Below, one piece after another: positions 1 to 9,715 of a stretch of 10,886 bases of DNA; the stretch's first letter is position 1, and each line of letters begins with the position of its first letter. The stretch comes from Fibrobacter succinogenes. Its GTDB lineage: Bacteria; Fibrobacterota; Fibrobacteria; Fibrobacterales; CADBQJ01. The position numbers and the translations under genes are program-made. The stretch is from the NCBI GenBank assembly GCA_902796785.1, contig CADBQJ010000094.1, positions 1-10,886 of the forward strand. The letters are read 5' to 3'. Under the pieces are notes generated by a model. That model was not told where the DNA came from. It did no database searches and saw only the letters and a list, made by a program, of their open reading frames with translations.

Positions 1-648
1 CTCCGCCGCGACGACGCGCCGCAGCGGCAGGATGCCCGCGTAGCCCACGCCGAAGTCGCGGAACTCGCGCGGGACGAGGACGAGCTCGAGGTCGGCGCCG
101 TCGCGGCGCTCCGCGAGGCGCATCGGGCGCCCGATGCTGATGCCCGCCTCCTCGTGGAAGGCGTCCCACCCGCTCGGAGCGCGGCCGTCGACCCGGACGA
201 TCGTGTCGCCCGGCTGGAGCCCGGCCTCGGCGCCCGGAGAGCCCTCCTCCACGAAGCCCACGGCCAGGCGCGAGGACTCGCGTTCCATCACGCCGACCAT
301 GTAGACGCCCCAGAGGAGCAGGAAGGCGAGGACCATGTTGACGAAGGGGCCCGCGAAGACGATGGCGGCGCGGCGCGGGAGCGAGACGGACGTGAAGTCG
401 CCCGGTTCCGGATCGGAGTCGTCGGGGTGTTCGCCGGCCATGGCCACGTATCCCCCGAAGGGGATCGCGGAGACGCAGTACTGCGTCCCGCCGCGCGTGA
501 ACTTGGCGATCTTGGGGCCGAATCCCACGGAGAAGGTCTTCACCCGCACGCCGCAGAGCCGGGCGACCGCGAAGTGGCCCAGCTCGTGCAGGAAGACCAG
601 CAGGCTGAGCCCCAGCAGTCCGAAGACGATTTGCAGGAACGCTCCCAT
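1..648 (-). CDS. rseP: RIP metalloprotease RseP (site-2 protease), N-terminal part
   Basis: This is the N-terminal 216 codons of an intramembrane zinc metalloprotease of family M50B. The family cuts anti-sigma factors and other membrane proteins within the bilayer, usually after a first cut by a DegS-type protease. The translation starts MGAFLQIVFGLLGLSLL, a membrane helix that carries the zinc-binding HELGH motif at residues 21-25. A GPFVN motif at about residues 100-104 sits in the next membrane segment, matching the family's GPxxN element. A PDZ-like stretch follows (SPGAEAGLQPGDTIVRVDG, about residues 137-155). The second catalytic motif (LDG type) would lie beyond the window edge, so the gene is cut by the window and not visibly broken. 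The ATG at 648 lies about 13 nt after the stop of the FISUMP gene, with a weak GGCGGG ribosome site, consistent with the last visible gene of the operon. Confidence 0.93.
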   Translation of the reverse strand, partial: MGAFLQIVFGLLGLSLLVFLHELGHFAVARLCGVRVKTFSVGFGPKIAKFTRGGTQYCVSAIPFGGYVAMAGEHPDDSDPEPGDFTSVSLPRRAAIVFAGPFVNMVLAFLLLWGVYMVGVMERESSRLAVGFVEEGSPGAEAGLQPGDTIVRVDGRAPSGWDAFHEEAGISIGRPMRLAERRDGADLELVLVPREFRDFGVGYAGILPLRRVVAAE

Positions 649-661
649 CGACCCGCCGTCT

Positions 662-2149
662 TCAGTCCTTCACGCAGCGCACCGAGAGCGCGTCTTCGAG
701 CTTGTTCGAGAAGCCCTGGTCGACGTAGCCGACGATGGAGCCCGTGGCGGCGTTGGTTTCCGTCGTTTCGTCGGCCAGCCACCAGAAGGCGAACGAGCCC
801 TTCCCGGCGAAGTAGGACGGCCACGCCGTTTCGCTGTAGCGGTAGCGTCCCGCGGGCAGCGCCGCCCAGAGGTAGTCGTCCGTGCCGCCGCTCCACGAGG
901 AGGACTGCAGCTTCGGCGCGGCGTAGTTCACGTTGCCCAGCAGGCGGCTCCAGTCCTCGATCCCGGGCATGCGCCACCCTTCGGGGCAGACGCCGCGGAC
1001 CGCGCCGGAGTCGGCGCAGGAGGCGCTTCCGCAGGAGGCGGGCTTGCCCATGGCGACGTGCCACTGGTAGAGCGCGCCGTAGGTCGAGCAGTTGGAGGCG
1101 TCGTTGTCGTAGCAGAACTTCTGCCCGTCGGCCAGCGTCACGGCGACGTTGCCGTCGGTGCCGTCGGGGGCGTTCGAGACCATCGCGCCGTAGTCGAGGT
1201 TCTGGGCCATCCAGGTCCTTTCGCCGATCTTCGTCCAGCGGTAGACGTGCCCGTCGCGGGAGTCCGTGAAGGAGCCGCAGAGCCCGGCCGATTCGCACGT
1301 GGCGGCGTCGATCGGGTCGACCACGGCGTAGGAGATCGCCTCGGAGGAGCTGCTGGAGGTCTCTGCCGAGGAGAGGCCGGAGGAGGACGAGGAGCCCTCG
1401 TCGGGGATCACGACCTCGGCGTCGCTCGCGCAGCGCAGCGAGAAGGCGTAGCCCTCGCGCGGATAGGAAGCCGCCTCGAAGGTGTTGCTCAGCTCCCACT
1501 GGCCGCCGTCGGCGGTCCACCAGATGCCCGAGGAGCCGCGCGCGGTGAAGGGCAGCGAGTCTTCGGAGGCGTAGCGGGCGCCGGCCATGATTCCCTTCCA
1601 GAACTCGTCGGAGACCAGCTGCGGGACGGCGTTGTGGTTGGGGATCGAGTCGTTGGCGATGTCGTAGAAGGACTCCAGCTCGGCGAACTCGGCGGAGGTC
1701 GGCACGTGCCACCCCTCGGGGCAGAGCCCGCGGGCCCCGGCCTTCGGGGCGCAGGAGGTCGGCGTGCAGGAGGCGGCGAGCGCCAGCGCGGAGTGCCAGG
1801 AGTAGAGCGCGCCGTCGGAGAGGCAGTTCGCCTCGTCGTCGCCGTAGCAGTACTTCTCGGCGGCGGAGACGGAGGCGTCGCCCTGGTCGGTGGCGCCGGG
1901 GACGCTCTTCTTGCCGAAGTCGAGGTTCTGGGTCATCCAGATCCGCGTTCCGACGGTGTCGCACGCGTAGACCTTGCCGTCGCGCGAGTCGGTCAGCGTC
2001 CCGCCGACGCAGGCGGTCCTCGACGGCTTCGGGTCGTCGTTTCCGCCGTCGGGGCCCGACGACGACGATCCGCCGTCGGATCCGCAGGCCGCCAGCAGGG
2101 CGGCGATTCCGAAGAGAAGGGAGCTTTCGAGCAAACGTCTTGTCGTCAT
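662..2149 (-). CDS. Lipoprotein with two FISUMP domains
   Basis: This 495-residue secreted lipoprotein has no known enzymatic function. The N-terminus (MTTRRLLESSLLFGIAALLAAC) is a lipoprotein signal with lipobox LAAC and lipidated Cys22, followed by a Gly/Ser/Asp linker. Domain 1 spans about residues 47-241 and domain 2 about 285-495; a poly-serine linker (about 253-269) separates them. Both show the FISUMP hallmarks: FTDSRDG/LTDSRDG, W-M-(T/A)-Q-N-L-D (from 71 and 313), a CYxxDxxNC pair, CPEGW (143 and 388) and a terminal (S)LRC/SVRC. The many paired cysteines suggest disulfide-stabilised domains outside the cytoplasm. The frame stays open upstream as far as 2995, but the real start is the ATG at 2149: it begins the signal peptide and has GGAGG at 2156-2160 with a 6-nt spacer. 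The gene lies 26 nt after pssA and about 12 nt before rseP. FISUMP proteins are characteristic of Fibrobacter; binding of a cell-surface or plant-fibre ligand is only a guess. Confidence 0.9.
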   Translation of the reverse strand: MTTRRLLESSLLFGIAALLAACGSDGGSSSSGPDGGNDDPKPSRTACVGGTLTDSRDGKVYACDTVGTRIWMTQNLDFGKKSVPGATDQGDASVSAAEKYCYGDDEANCLSDGALYSWHSALALAASCTPTSCAPKAGARGLCPEGWHVPTSAEFAELESFYDIANDSIPNHNAVPQLVSDEFWKGIMAGARYASEDSLPFTARGSSGIWWTADGGQWELSNTFEAASYPREGYAFSLRCASDAEVVIPDEGSSSSSGLSSAETSSSSSEAISYAVVDPIDAATCESAGLCGSFTDSRDGHVYRWTKIGERTWMAQNLDYGAMVSNAPDGTDGNVAVTLADGQKFCYDNDASNCSTYGALYQWHVAMGKPASCGSASCADSGAVRGVCPEGWRMPGIEDWSRLLGNVNYAAPKLQSSSWSGGTDDYLWAALPAGRYRYSETAWPSYFAGKGSFAFWWLADETTETNAATGSIVGYVDQGFSNKLEDALSVRCVKD

Positions 2150-2175
2150 GGCGCGCCTCCGGTCGTCGGGTTGGT

Positions 2176-2984
2176 CTATTCTTCGTTCTTCGCGCCCGCC
2201 TGCTCGGCGAGGCGGCGATGTTCCTCCAGGATTTCGTCGCGATGGAGAAGTCCGTGTCCGAAGCCGATCACGAAGTAGCCGGCGGCGACCGCCGCGATCG
2301 GGATGTAGCCGTAGGGGACCCAGAAGGAGAGGCCGCAGACGTAGACCACGACGATCAGCACGATCTGGAGGGCGTTGAGCCAGCGGCTCCTGCGGCGCTT
2401 GAGCTTGGAGAGGTAGAGCGGCGAGACCATCAGGACGCCGAAGAGGACCAGCGCCAGGAGCATCGCCCCCAGCCACTGCTCGCCGGCGTAGGCGAAGAAG
2501 CCGTAGTGCGACCCGAGGATCACGCAGAGCGCCGTGGCGGCGCCGGCGAACGTCGAGGGAAGGCCGGAGAAGTAGCCCGGATGCCCGACGCCGGCGATGT
2601 CCATCGCGTTGTAGCGGGCCAGGCGCATCGCCGCGCAGAGCACGTAGACCGAGAAGGAGACGCACATCATCGGCTTGTGCGTCGCGAACCAGTCGTACGC
2701 CCAGGTGCGGTAGGCGAAGAAGACGATGAACGCGGGCGCCAGGCCGAAGGCGACCAGGTCGGCGAGCGAGTCGAACTGCGCGCCGAACTCGGTGCGGGCG
2801 TCGAGCCGCTTGGCGGCGAAGCCGTCGAGCTTGTCGGCCAGGGCGCCGATCAGCACCAGCTGCGCGCCGACGACGATCCCCGTCTCGGCCGGGACGAGCC
2901 CGCCCGTGGCGAGGAGGATGGCGGACACCCCCATCAGGAAGTTGACGCTGGTGAAGAAGTTCGGGACGACGAAGCGGATCTTTC

Positions 2985-2988
<4 letters not shown>
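2176..2988 (-). CDS. pssA: CDP-diacylglycerol--serine O-phosphatidyltransferase
   Basis: The 270-residue product is an integral membrane CDP-alcohol phosphatidyltransferase. It should condense CDP-diacylglycerol with serine to phosphatidylserine, the precursor of phosphatidylethanolamine. The start MRKIRFVVPNFFTSVNFLMG is typical of the type II PssA family, which begins with PN.(F/L)T..N. The catalytic motif DxxDGxxAR..GxxxDxxxD is present as D52, D55, G56, A59, G69, D73 and D77, but Lys60 stands where the motif usually has Arg. The sequence that follows, LADLVAFGLAPAF, matches PssA better than PgsA. Several hydrophobic segments fill the rest, and the tail is polar and basic. The ATG at 2988 overlaps the gyrA stop (ATGA), with AGGAG at 2996-3000 inside gyrA, so the two are probably translationally coupled. 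The second-best reading is another CDP-alcohol transferase. Confidence 0.9.
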
Positions 2989-5536
<2,548 letters not shown>

Positions 5537-5549
<13 letters not shown>

Positions 5550-6313
5550 CGCATCTCCTCGGTCGTCGGGGTCTCCCCCGCGCTCAGTCGTTCAAGTTCT
5601 CCGTCGTCCGTCTGGTCGACCTGCAGCGGGCAGAGGGAAATCCACCCCTTCTCCACCGCGTAGTCGTCGGTGCCGGGCGCGTGCGTCCCCGCGGGCTTTT
5701 CGCCGCTGAGGACGAACCGGTCGGCCACGCCGGCCGGACTGTATCCGTCGTCGTACATCCGCAGCCCCATGCGGGCCGCCTTGACGCCGCGCGGACGGCC
5801 CATGCCGCCGGCGGGAAAGTTGACGTTCCAGACGCAGCCGCGCTTCACCCGCCCGAAGAGGCCGGAGCGCAGCTGCTCCCCGGTCCATTCGATGGCGTAG
5901 TCCGCGCTGCGCGGGTCGTTCTCGGGCACGGAGATCGCCACGGCGGGCAGCCCGAAGAGGGCCCCTTCGCGGGCGCCGGCGACCGTGCCGGAGTAGACGG
6001 CCGCCACGCCGAGGTTGTGCCCGTCGTTCACGCCGGAGATCACCAGGTCGGGGGCGCTCTCCCGAAGCAGGTAGGTGACCGCGAACTTCACGCAGTCGGC
6101 GGGGGTGCCGTCCACCTCCCAGCAGATCCACGGGGCGTTCCGCGTCTGCCTGGCGTGCAGCGGCTCCAGATAGGTGAAGGCGTGCCCGACGCCGCTTCGC
6201 TGCCCCTTGGGAGCGACGACGACGGCCTCGTGGCCCGCGTCGACGACGGCCTGCGCGAGGCGGGCGAGAAGGGGGCTTTCCACCCCGTCGTCGTTGGTCA
6301 GGAGAATCTTCAT
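5537..6313 (-). CDS. surE: 5'/3'-nucleotidase SurE
   Basis: The 258-residue product is a cytoplasmic metal-dependent phosphatase that removes phosphate from nucleoside monophosphates, known as a survival protein in E. coli. From the ATG at 6313 the protein reads MKILLTNDDGVESP, the usual SurE start. The metal site is complete: Asp8, Asp9, Ser40 (in QRSGVGHAF) and Asn96 (in SGVNDGHNLG). The YSGTVAGAREG motif and the late PGTDDYAVEKGWISLCPLQVD segment also match the family. A GTG at 6319 would add two residues, but I prefer the ATG because its metal-site numbering agrees with other SurE proteins and an AGGG lies 5 nt upstream. It is the first gene of the leftward string; its last 13 nt overlap gyrA. 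In many bacteria surE neighbours stress or tRNA genes, so the link to gyrA is uncommon. Confidence 0.94.
5555..5560 (-). promoter_or_regulatory. gyrA ribosome-binding site inside surE
   Basis: GAGGAG on the minus strand lies 5 nt before the gyrA ATG at 5549 and is part of the last codons of surE. It supports the chosen gyrA start and suggests that ribosomes finishing surE help start gyrA. Confidence 0.7.
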
Positions 6314-6322
6314 TTTCACCCT

Positions 6323-6330
6323 GAAATTTA
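6323..6330 (-). promoter_or_regulatory. Possible surE-operon promoter element
   Basis: On the minus strand TAAATTTC matches the TAnnTTTG form at all fixed positions but the last. Transcription starting about 6 nt later would fall near 6317 and leave only a few bases before the surE ATG at 6313. It is the only site of this kind I found in the 80-nt divergent gap. It is weaker than the plus-strand examples and has no clear -33 partner. Confidence 0.25.
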
Positions 6331-6371
6331 GAAAATCGCCCTCCGTTTCAGGCCTTTCGCTAACTATAAAA

Positions 6372-6388
6372 GGGCGCTTTTTTCGCCC
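6372..6388. repeat. Short inverted repeat in the surE-hisS divergent region
   Basis: GGGCG (6372-6376) and CGCCC (6384-6388) flank a T-rich 7-nt centre. The repeat sits between the divergent start codons, just upstream of the hisS promoter-like element and next to a TATAAA at 6365-6370. It could be an operator or a small hairpin. A 5-bp match in G+C-rich DNA may also be chance. Confidence 0.25.
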
Positions 6389-6398
6389 GCGGAATGGC

Positions 6399-6406
6399 TA
6401 TCTTTG
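6399..6406 (+). promoter_or_regulatory. hisS promoter element TATCTTTG
   Basis: TATCTTTG matches the Bacteroidota -7 consensus TAnnTTTG exactly and is followed by GCGCC. The last G is 6 nt before the GTG at 6412, the same distance as in the MetA-family gene downstream. That places the transcription start at or next to the start codon. I did not find a clear -33 TTTG. Confidence 0.5.
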
Positions 6407-6411
6407 GCGCC

Positions 6412-7671
6412 GTGGCTACGCAGAATCCCAAGGGCACCCGCGACTTCCTCCCGAAGGACGAAAGGGTGCAGCAGTACATCTTCTCGAAGTGGCGCGAAAC
6501 CTGCCTGGCGTTCGGCTACGAACCCTACGAAGGGCCCACGTTCGAGCACCTCGAACTCTACACCGAGAAGTCCGGCGAGGAGATCGTCGACCAGCTCTAC
6601 GCCTTCCAGGACAAGAGCGGCCGCGCCATCGCCCTCCGGCCCGAAATGACCCCCACGCTGGCCCGCATCGTGGCCGCCCAGGGCCATTCGCTCCCCAAGC
6701 CGGTCAAGTGGTTCTCCATGCCCCGCCTGTTCCGCTACGAACGGGCCCAGAAGGGGCGCCTGCGCGAGTTTTTCCAGCTCAACATGGACATCCTGGGCTC
6801 CGAGAGCCTCGACGCCGAGGTCGACCTGCTCCTGGCCATCTGCGCCCTGATGCGCAACTTCGGGTTCAAGCCGACCGACTTCCGCGTCGGCATCTCCAAC
6901 CGGCGCCTCCTGAACGCCCTCCTGGAGCAGCTCGGGGTCGAAAACCGCGACGCGGTCTACGCCGCCCTCGACCGGCGCGCCAAGATCGGCGAGGAGGCCT
7001 TCGGCGAGCTCCTGGCCGAGGCCGGGATGGCCCCCGAGGCCCGCAAGGCCCTCAACGACGCCATGGGCTGCGCCACGCTCGACGAGCTGGCCCCCCACTG
7101 CACCTCCGAGGCCGCCAAGGCCGCCCTGGAGGAGCTCCGCTACCTCCTGGACCGCATGGCCTCCCTGGGCCACGGCGAATCCGTGGGGCTCGACCTCAAC
7201 ATCGTCCGCGGGCTCGCCTACTACACCGGCCCGGTCTTCGAGGTCTTCGACGCCGCCAAGTCGATGCGCGCCATCGCCGGCGGCGGCCGCTACGACGACC
7301 TCTGCGCCAAGCTGGGCGGCGAACGGACGACCGGCGTGGGCTTCGGCATGGGCGACGTCGTCCTCAAGGACCTCCTGGAGGAACGCGGCCTGCTGCCCGA
7401 CGTCTCCCGCGACCGCCTGGACTACTGGCTCGTCTCCTTCGGGAACGACGTGGAGCCCCTCTTCCGCATGGCCGAGACGCTCCGCGCCCGCGGAAGGCGC
7501 GTCGGACACCCCCTGGAACTGCGGAAATTCGCCAAGCAGATGCAGGAGGCCGACCGCAGCGGCGCGGCCAAGGTGCTGATGCTCGGCTCCGATCGGGTGC
7601 CCGAAGGCTGCGTGGAAGTCAAGGACCTCGTCGCCGGGACGCAGTCCGCCGTCCCCGTGGACCGGCTGTGA
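6412..7671 (+). CDS. hisS: Histidine--tRNA ligase
   Basis: This class II aminoacyl-tRNA synthetase charges tRNA-His in the cytoplasm. Counted from the GTG at 6412 (419 residues), it begins MATQNPKGTRDFLP, the usual HisRS start. It shows RPEMTPTLAR (76-85), motif 2 RYERAQKGRLREFFQ (108-122), the histidine-specific RGLAYYTG (266-273), GGGRYDDL (290-297) and motif 3 GVGFGMG (308-314). A C-terminal anticodon-binding domain fills about 330-419. An in-frame ATG at 6394 would add six residues (MAIFGA), but it lies upstream of the predicted transcription start and lacks a good ribosome site; the family pattern also begins near the GTG. If the upstream TATAAA at 6365-6370 is used instead, the ATG could be the start. 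It is divergent from surE and followed by serC after 71 nt, which has its own promoter-like element. Confidence 0.94.
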   Translation: MATQNPKGTRDFLPKDERVQQYIFSKWRETCLAFGYEPYEGPTFEHLELYTEKSGEEIVDQLYAFQDKSGRAIALRPEMTPTLARIVAAQGHSLPKPVKWFSMPRLFRYERAQKGRLREFFQLNMDILGSESLDAEVDLLLAICALMRNFGFKPTDFRVGISNRRLLNALLEQLGVENRDAVYAALDRRAKIGEEAFGELLAEAGMAPEARKALNDAMGCATLDELAPHCTSEAAKAALEELRYLLDRMASLGHGESVGLDLNIVRGLAYYTGPVFEVFDAAKSMRAIAGGGRYDDLCAKLGGERTTGVGFGMGDVVLKDLLEERGLLPDVSRDRLDYWLVSFGNDVEPLFRMAETLRARGRRVGHPLELRKFAKQMQEADRSGAAKVLMLGSDRVPEGCVEVKDLVAGTQSAVPVDRL

Positions 7672-7697
7672 GGACCCCCGTTCCGGCCGATTTTTCG

Positions 7698-7705
7698 TAA
7701 GTTTA
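7698..7705 (+). promoter_or_regulatory. serC promoter element TAAGTTTA
   Basis: TAAGTTTA fits TAnnTTTG except for the last base and is followed by ACGCC, like the other elements in this window (GCGCC, CGCC). A start near 7711 would give an untranslated leader of about 32 nt, which contains a good ribosome site before serC. No clear -33 partner is visible. Confidence 0.4.
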
Positions 7706-7729
7706 ACGCCAACAACACCCACCCGAGAA

Positions 7730-7734
7730 AAGGA
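7730..7734 (+). promoter_or_regulatory. serC ribosome-binding site
   Basis: AAGGA lies 8 nt before the serC ATG at 7743. It shows that this gene uses ordinary leadered initiation, in contrast to hisS and the MetA-family gene, which have no such site. Confidence 0.65.
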
Positions 7735-7742
7735 ACTCGACC

Positions 7743-8822
7743 ATGAGCAAGGTTTTCAATTTCAGCGCCGGCCCGAGCATGCTGCCCGAACCCGCCCTCC
7801 AGGCCGCGGCGAAGGCCGCGATCGACTACAACGGCTGCGGCATGTCCCTCATGACGATGTCGCACCGCTCCAAGCCGATCGTCGCCATGTTCGCCGAAAC
7901 CGAAGCGCTCCTCCGCGAAGCCCTGGACATCCCCCAGAACTTCAAGGTGCTCTTCCTCCAGGGCGGCGCCTCGCTCCAGTTCTGCATGGTCCCGATGAAC
8001 CTGCTCCCCCAGGACGGCTGCGCCGACTACACCATCACCGGCGTGTGGGCCAAGAAGGCCGCCAAGGAAGCCAAGCTCTTCGGCAAGGTCAACGAAGCCT
8101 GCTCCTCCGCCGAGGCCACCTTCAGCTACATCCCGAAGGAACTCAAGCAGGACCCGAAGGCGACCTACCTGCACGTCACCTCGAACAACACCATCTACGG
8201 CACCGAGTGGAAGAGCTTCCCCAAGCCGGCGAACCCCAATGGGTACCTCGTCGTCGACATGAGCTCCGACATCCTCAGCCGCAAGTTCGACTGGACGAAC
8301 ATGGGCCTGGTCTACGCCGGCGCCCAGAAGAACATGGGCCCCGCGGGCGTCACCATCGCCATCGTCCGCGACGACATCCTCGGCAAGGTGGAACGCGTCA
8401 TCCCGACGATGCTCAGCTACGCGACCCACATCGAAGGCGAATCGATGTTCAACACTCCCCCGGTCTTCTCGGTCTACGTGGTGAACGAAACGCTGAAGTG
8501 GGTCAAGAGCGTCGGCGGCGTGGACGCCCTCCACAAGATCAACGAACGCAAGGCCGCCAAGCTCTACAAGGCCATCGACGACAGCTCGTTCTTCAAGAAC
8601 CCCGTCGCCGTCGAGGACCGCTCGCCGATGAACGTCACCTTCGTCCCGACCGCCGAAGGCCACGACGAGCAGTTCATCGACTTCTGCAAGGCCCGCGGCC
8701 TGGTGCAGCTCAAGGGCCACCGCAGCGTCGGCGGCTTCCGCGCCTCGATCTACAACGCCATGCCCGAAGAAGGCGTGGACGCGCTGATCGAAGCGATGAA
8801 GGACTTCGAAAAGCAGCTCTAG
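7743..8822 (+). CDS. serC: Phosphoserine aminotransferase
   Basis: The 359-residue product is a PLP-dependent class V aminotransferase that converts 3-phosphohydroxypyruvate and glutamate to 3-phosphoserine and 2-oxoglutarate in serine synthesis; in many bacteria it also acts in pyridoxal phosphate synthesis. The family signatures are clear: FNFSAGPSMLP at the start, MSHRSKPI (39-46), FLQGGASLQF (71-80), VTSNNTIYGTEW (145-156), VVDMSSDILSR (170-180) and the PLP-lysine site GAQKNMGPAG with Lys196. It ends with the expected GGFRASIYNAMPEEGVDALI. The length is normal for SerC. It has its own promoter-like element and ribosome site, and a strong terminator 20 nt after the stop, so it is probably monocistronic. 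Confidence 0.97.
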   Translation: MSKVFNFSAGPSMLPEPALQAAAKAAIDYNGCGMSLMTMSHRSKPIVAMFAETEALLREALDIPQNFKVLFLQGGASLQFCMVPMNLLPQDGCADYTITGVWAKKAAKEAKLFGKVNEACSSAEATFSYIPKELKQDPKATYLHVTSNNTIYGTEWKSFPKPANPNGYLVVDMSSDILSRKFDWTNMGLVYAGAQKNMGPAGVTIAIVRDDILGKVERVIPTMLSYATHIEGESMFNTPPVFSVYVVNETLKWVKSVGGVDALHKINERKAAKLYKAIDDSSFFKNPVAVEDRSPMNVTFVPTAEGHDEQFIDFCKARGLVQLKGHRSVGGFRASIYNAMPEEGVDALIEAMKDFEKQL

Positions 8823-8841
8823 GCCGCTTTCGCGAACCTCC

Positions 8842-8877
8842 GAAAGCCCCCGGTCTCCGGGGGCTTTCCTTTTTCTT
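8842..8877 (+). terminator. Intrinsic terminator after serC
   Basis: A perfect 12-bp stem (8842-8853 with 8857-8868, GAAAGCCCCCGG paired with its complement) closes a TCT loop and is followed by CTTTTTCTT. It lies 20 nt after the serC stop and ends just before the promoter element of the next gene, so it should insulate that gene from serC. Confidence 0.92.
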
Positions 8878-8879
8878 GC

Positions 8880-8887
8880 TAGTTTTG
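8880..8887 (+). promoter_or_regulatory. MetA-family gene promoter element TAGTTTTG
   Basis: TAGTTTTG matches TAnnTTTG exactly and is followed by CGCCC and then the ATG at 8893. The terminator of serC ends 2-3 nt upstream, so this gene needs a promoter in these few bases. The 6-nt distance to the ATG leaves no room for a leader or ribosome site, implying a leaderless mRNA. Confidence 0.55.
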
Positions 8888-8892
8888 CGCCC

Positions 8893-9705
8893 ATGACGGT
8901 CATCCTTCCCCAGGAATACCACGCCAGGCGGTGGCTCGAATCCCACCGCATCTCGTGCATCACGCAGGACGAAGCCCTGCGCCAGGACATCCGCGCGCTG
9001 CGGATCGGGCTGATCGACCTCACCCCGGAGCGGACGGAGGCCACCGAACGGCTCCTCCAGCCCCTGGGGCGGAGCATCATCCACATCGAGCCGGTCCTGG
9101 TCGACGTCGGGCTGGAAAACCGCCTGGGGCTCCCCGCCGTCTCCTTCGAGGAGGCCAACGCCGCGAAGACGCTCGACGGCCTGCTCGTGACCGGGCGGAT
9201 CGACCCCGACGAGCCCTACGTCTCGCCCGAATCGGTGCCCGCCTGGGACCGCGTGAAGCCGGCGCTGGATTTCGCGCGGACCCGCATCGTCGGCACGCTC
9301 GGCATCTCGCTGGGCGGCGTGGCGGTCGCGCACGCGCTGGGAATCAAGGCCGAGGCCCGCGAGGAGCGGCTCGACGGCGTGTTCCGCAGCTACGGCATCA
9401 ACCGCACCCACCCCATCTGCGGAGACCTCGACGACGAGTTCGACTGCCCGCAGCGGCGGCTTTTCCACATCGACGAAAGCGTGCTGCGCTACCACGAGCA
9501 GCGCGGACACGTGTCGCTTCTGGCCGACAGCGACGTGGGCGGCTTCTTCCTCTTCGGCACGCCCGACTACCGGATGATCGCGCACCTGGGCGACCCCGCC
9601 GCGAAAGCCGCCGAATACGGCCGCGAGGACAGCACCTGGCGGTCGCACCGCAACGAGCTCTTCACCAGCTGGATTAAATATCTCTATCTGGCGAACGACT
9701 ACTAG
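8893..9705 (+). CDS. metA: MetA/HTS-family acyltransferase-like protein with substituted catalytic residues
   Basis: The 270-residue product belongs to the homoserine O-succinyl/acetyltransferase (MetA, PF04204-type) family, which activates homoserine for methionine synthesis. Family traits: IRALRIGLIDLTPERTEATE (33-52), FDGLIVTG-like TLDGLLVTG (93-101), RLDGVFRSYG (159-168) and a late WRSHRNELFTSWIKYLYL (249-266). In E. coli MetA the nucleophile is Cys142, with His235 and Glu237. Here the nucleophile elbow reads TLGISLGG, placing Ser139 at the Cys position. The HPEY segment aligns with GDPAA, so His and Glu are replaced by Asp234 and Ala236; His231 lies three residues earlier. The TGAP(L/V)E-type stretch near substrate-specificity residue 111 is also rewritten (TGRIDPDEPY). 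It is shorter than E. coli MetA (309). It may use Ser, make another product, or be inactive; the family call is firmer than the reaction. No ribosome site is seen. Confidence 0.82.
   Translation: MTVILPQEYHARRWLESHRISCITQDEALRQDIRALRIGLIDLTPERTEATERLLQPLGRSIIHIEPVLVDVGLENRLGLPAVSFEEANAAKTLDGLLVTGRIDPDEPYVSPESVPAWDRVKPALDFARTRIVGTLGISLGGVAVAHALGIKAEAREERLDGVFRSYGINRTHPICGDLDDEFDCPQRRLFHIDESVLRYHEQRGHVSLLADSDVGGFFLFGTPDYRMIAHLGDPAAKAAEYGREDSTWRSHRNELFTSWIKYLYLANDY
9673..9687 (+). promoter_or_regulatory. A/T-rich codons in the MetA-family 3' end, possible UP element of the tRNA promoter
   Basis: The codons ATT AAA TAT CTC TAT form the only A/T-rich run near the end of the gene. Every other Ile codon in this gene is ATC, and every other Tyr codon is TAC. 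Relative to a tRNA transcription start near 9729 the run lies at about -56 to -42, where UP elements act. This is an inference from position and codon choice. Confidence 0.3.
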
Positions 9706-9715
9706 ACGCGATTTC

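Noticed and set aside
335..2278. Long plus-strand open frames opposite the left gene string (for example 335-2278, 2140-3231 and 3489-5663)
   Set aside because: They are antisense to rseP, the FISUMP gene, pssA and gyrA, show repetitive Arg/Ala/Gly/Val-rich composition, and have no recognisable motifs. This is expected in G+C-rich DNA.
6314..6319. GTG at 6319 as the surE start
   Set aside because: The ATG at 6313 gives the family-standard N-terminus and metal-site numbering, and has AGGG 5 nt upstream.
6365..6370. TATAAA as a sigma-70 type -10 box for hisS
   Set aside because: No -35 partner is evident, and the TATCTTTG nearer the gene matches the other promoters in form and spacing. It is kept only as an alternative that would favour the ATG at 6394.
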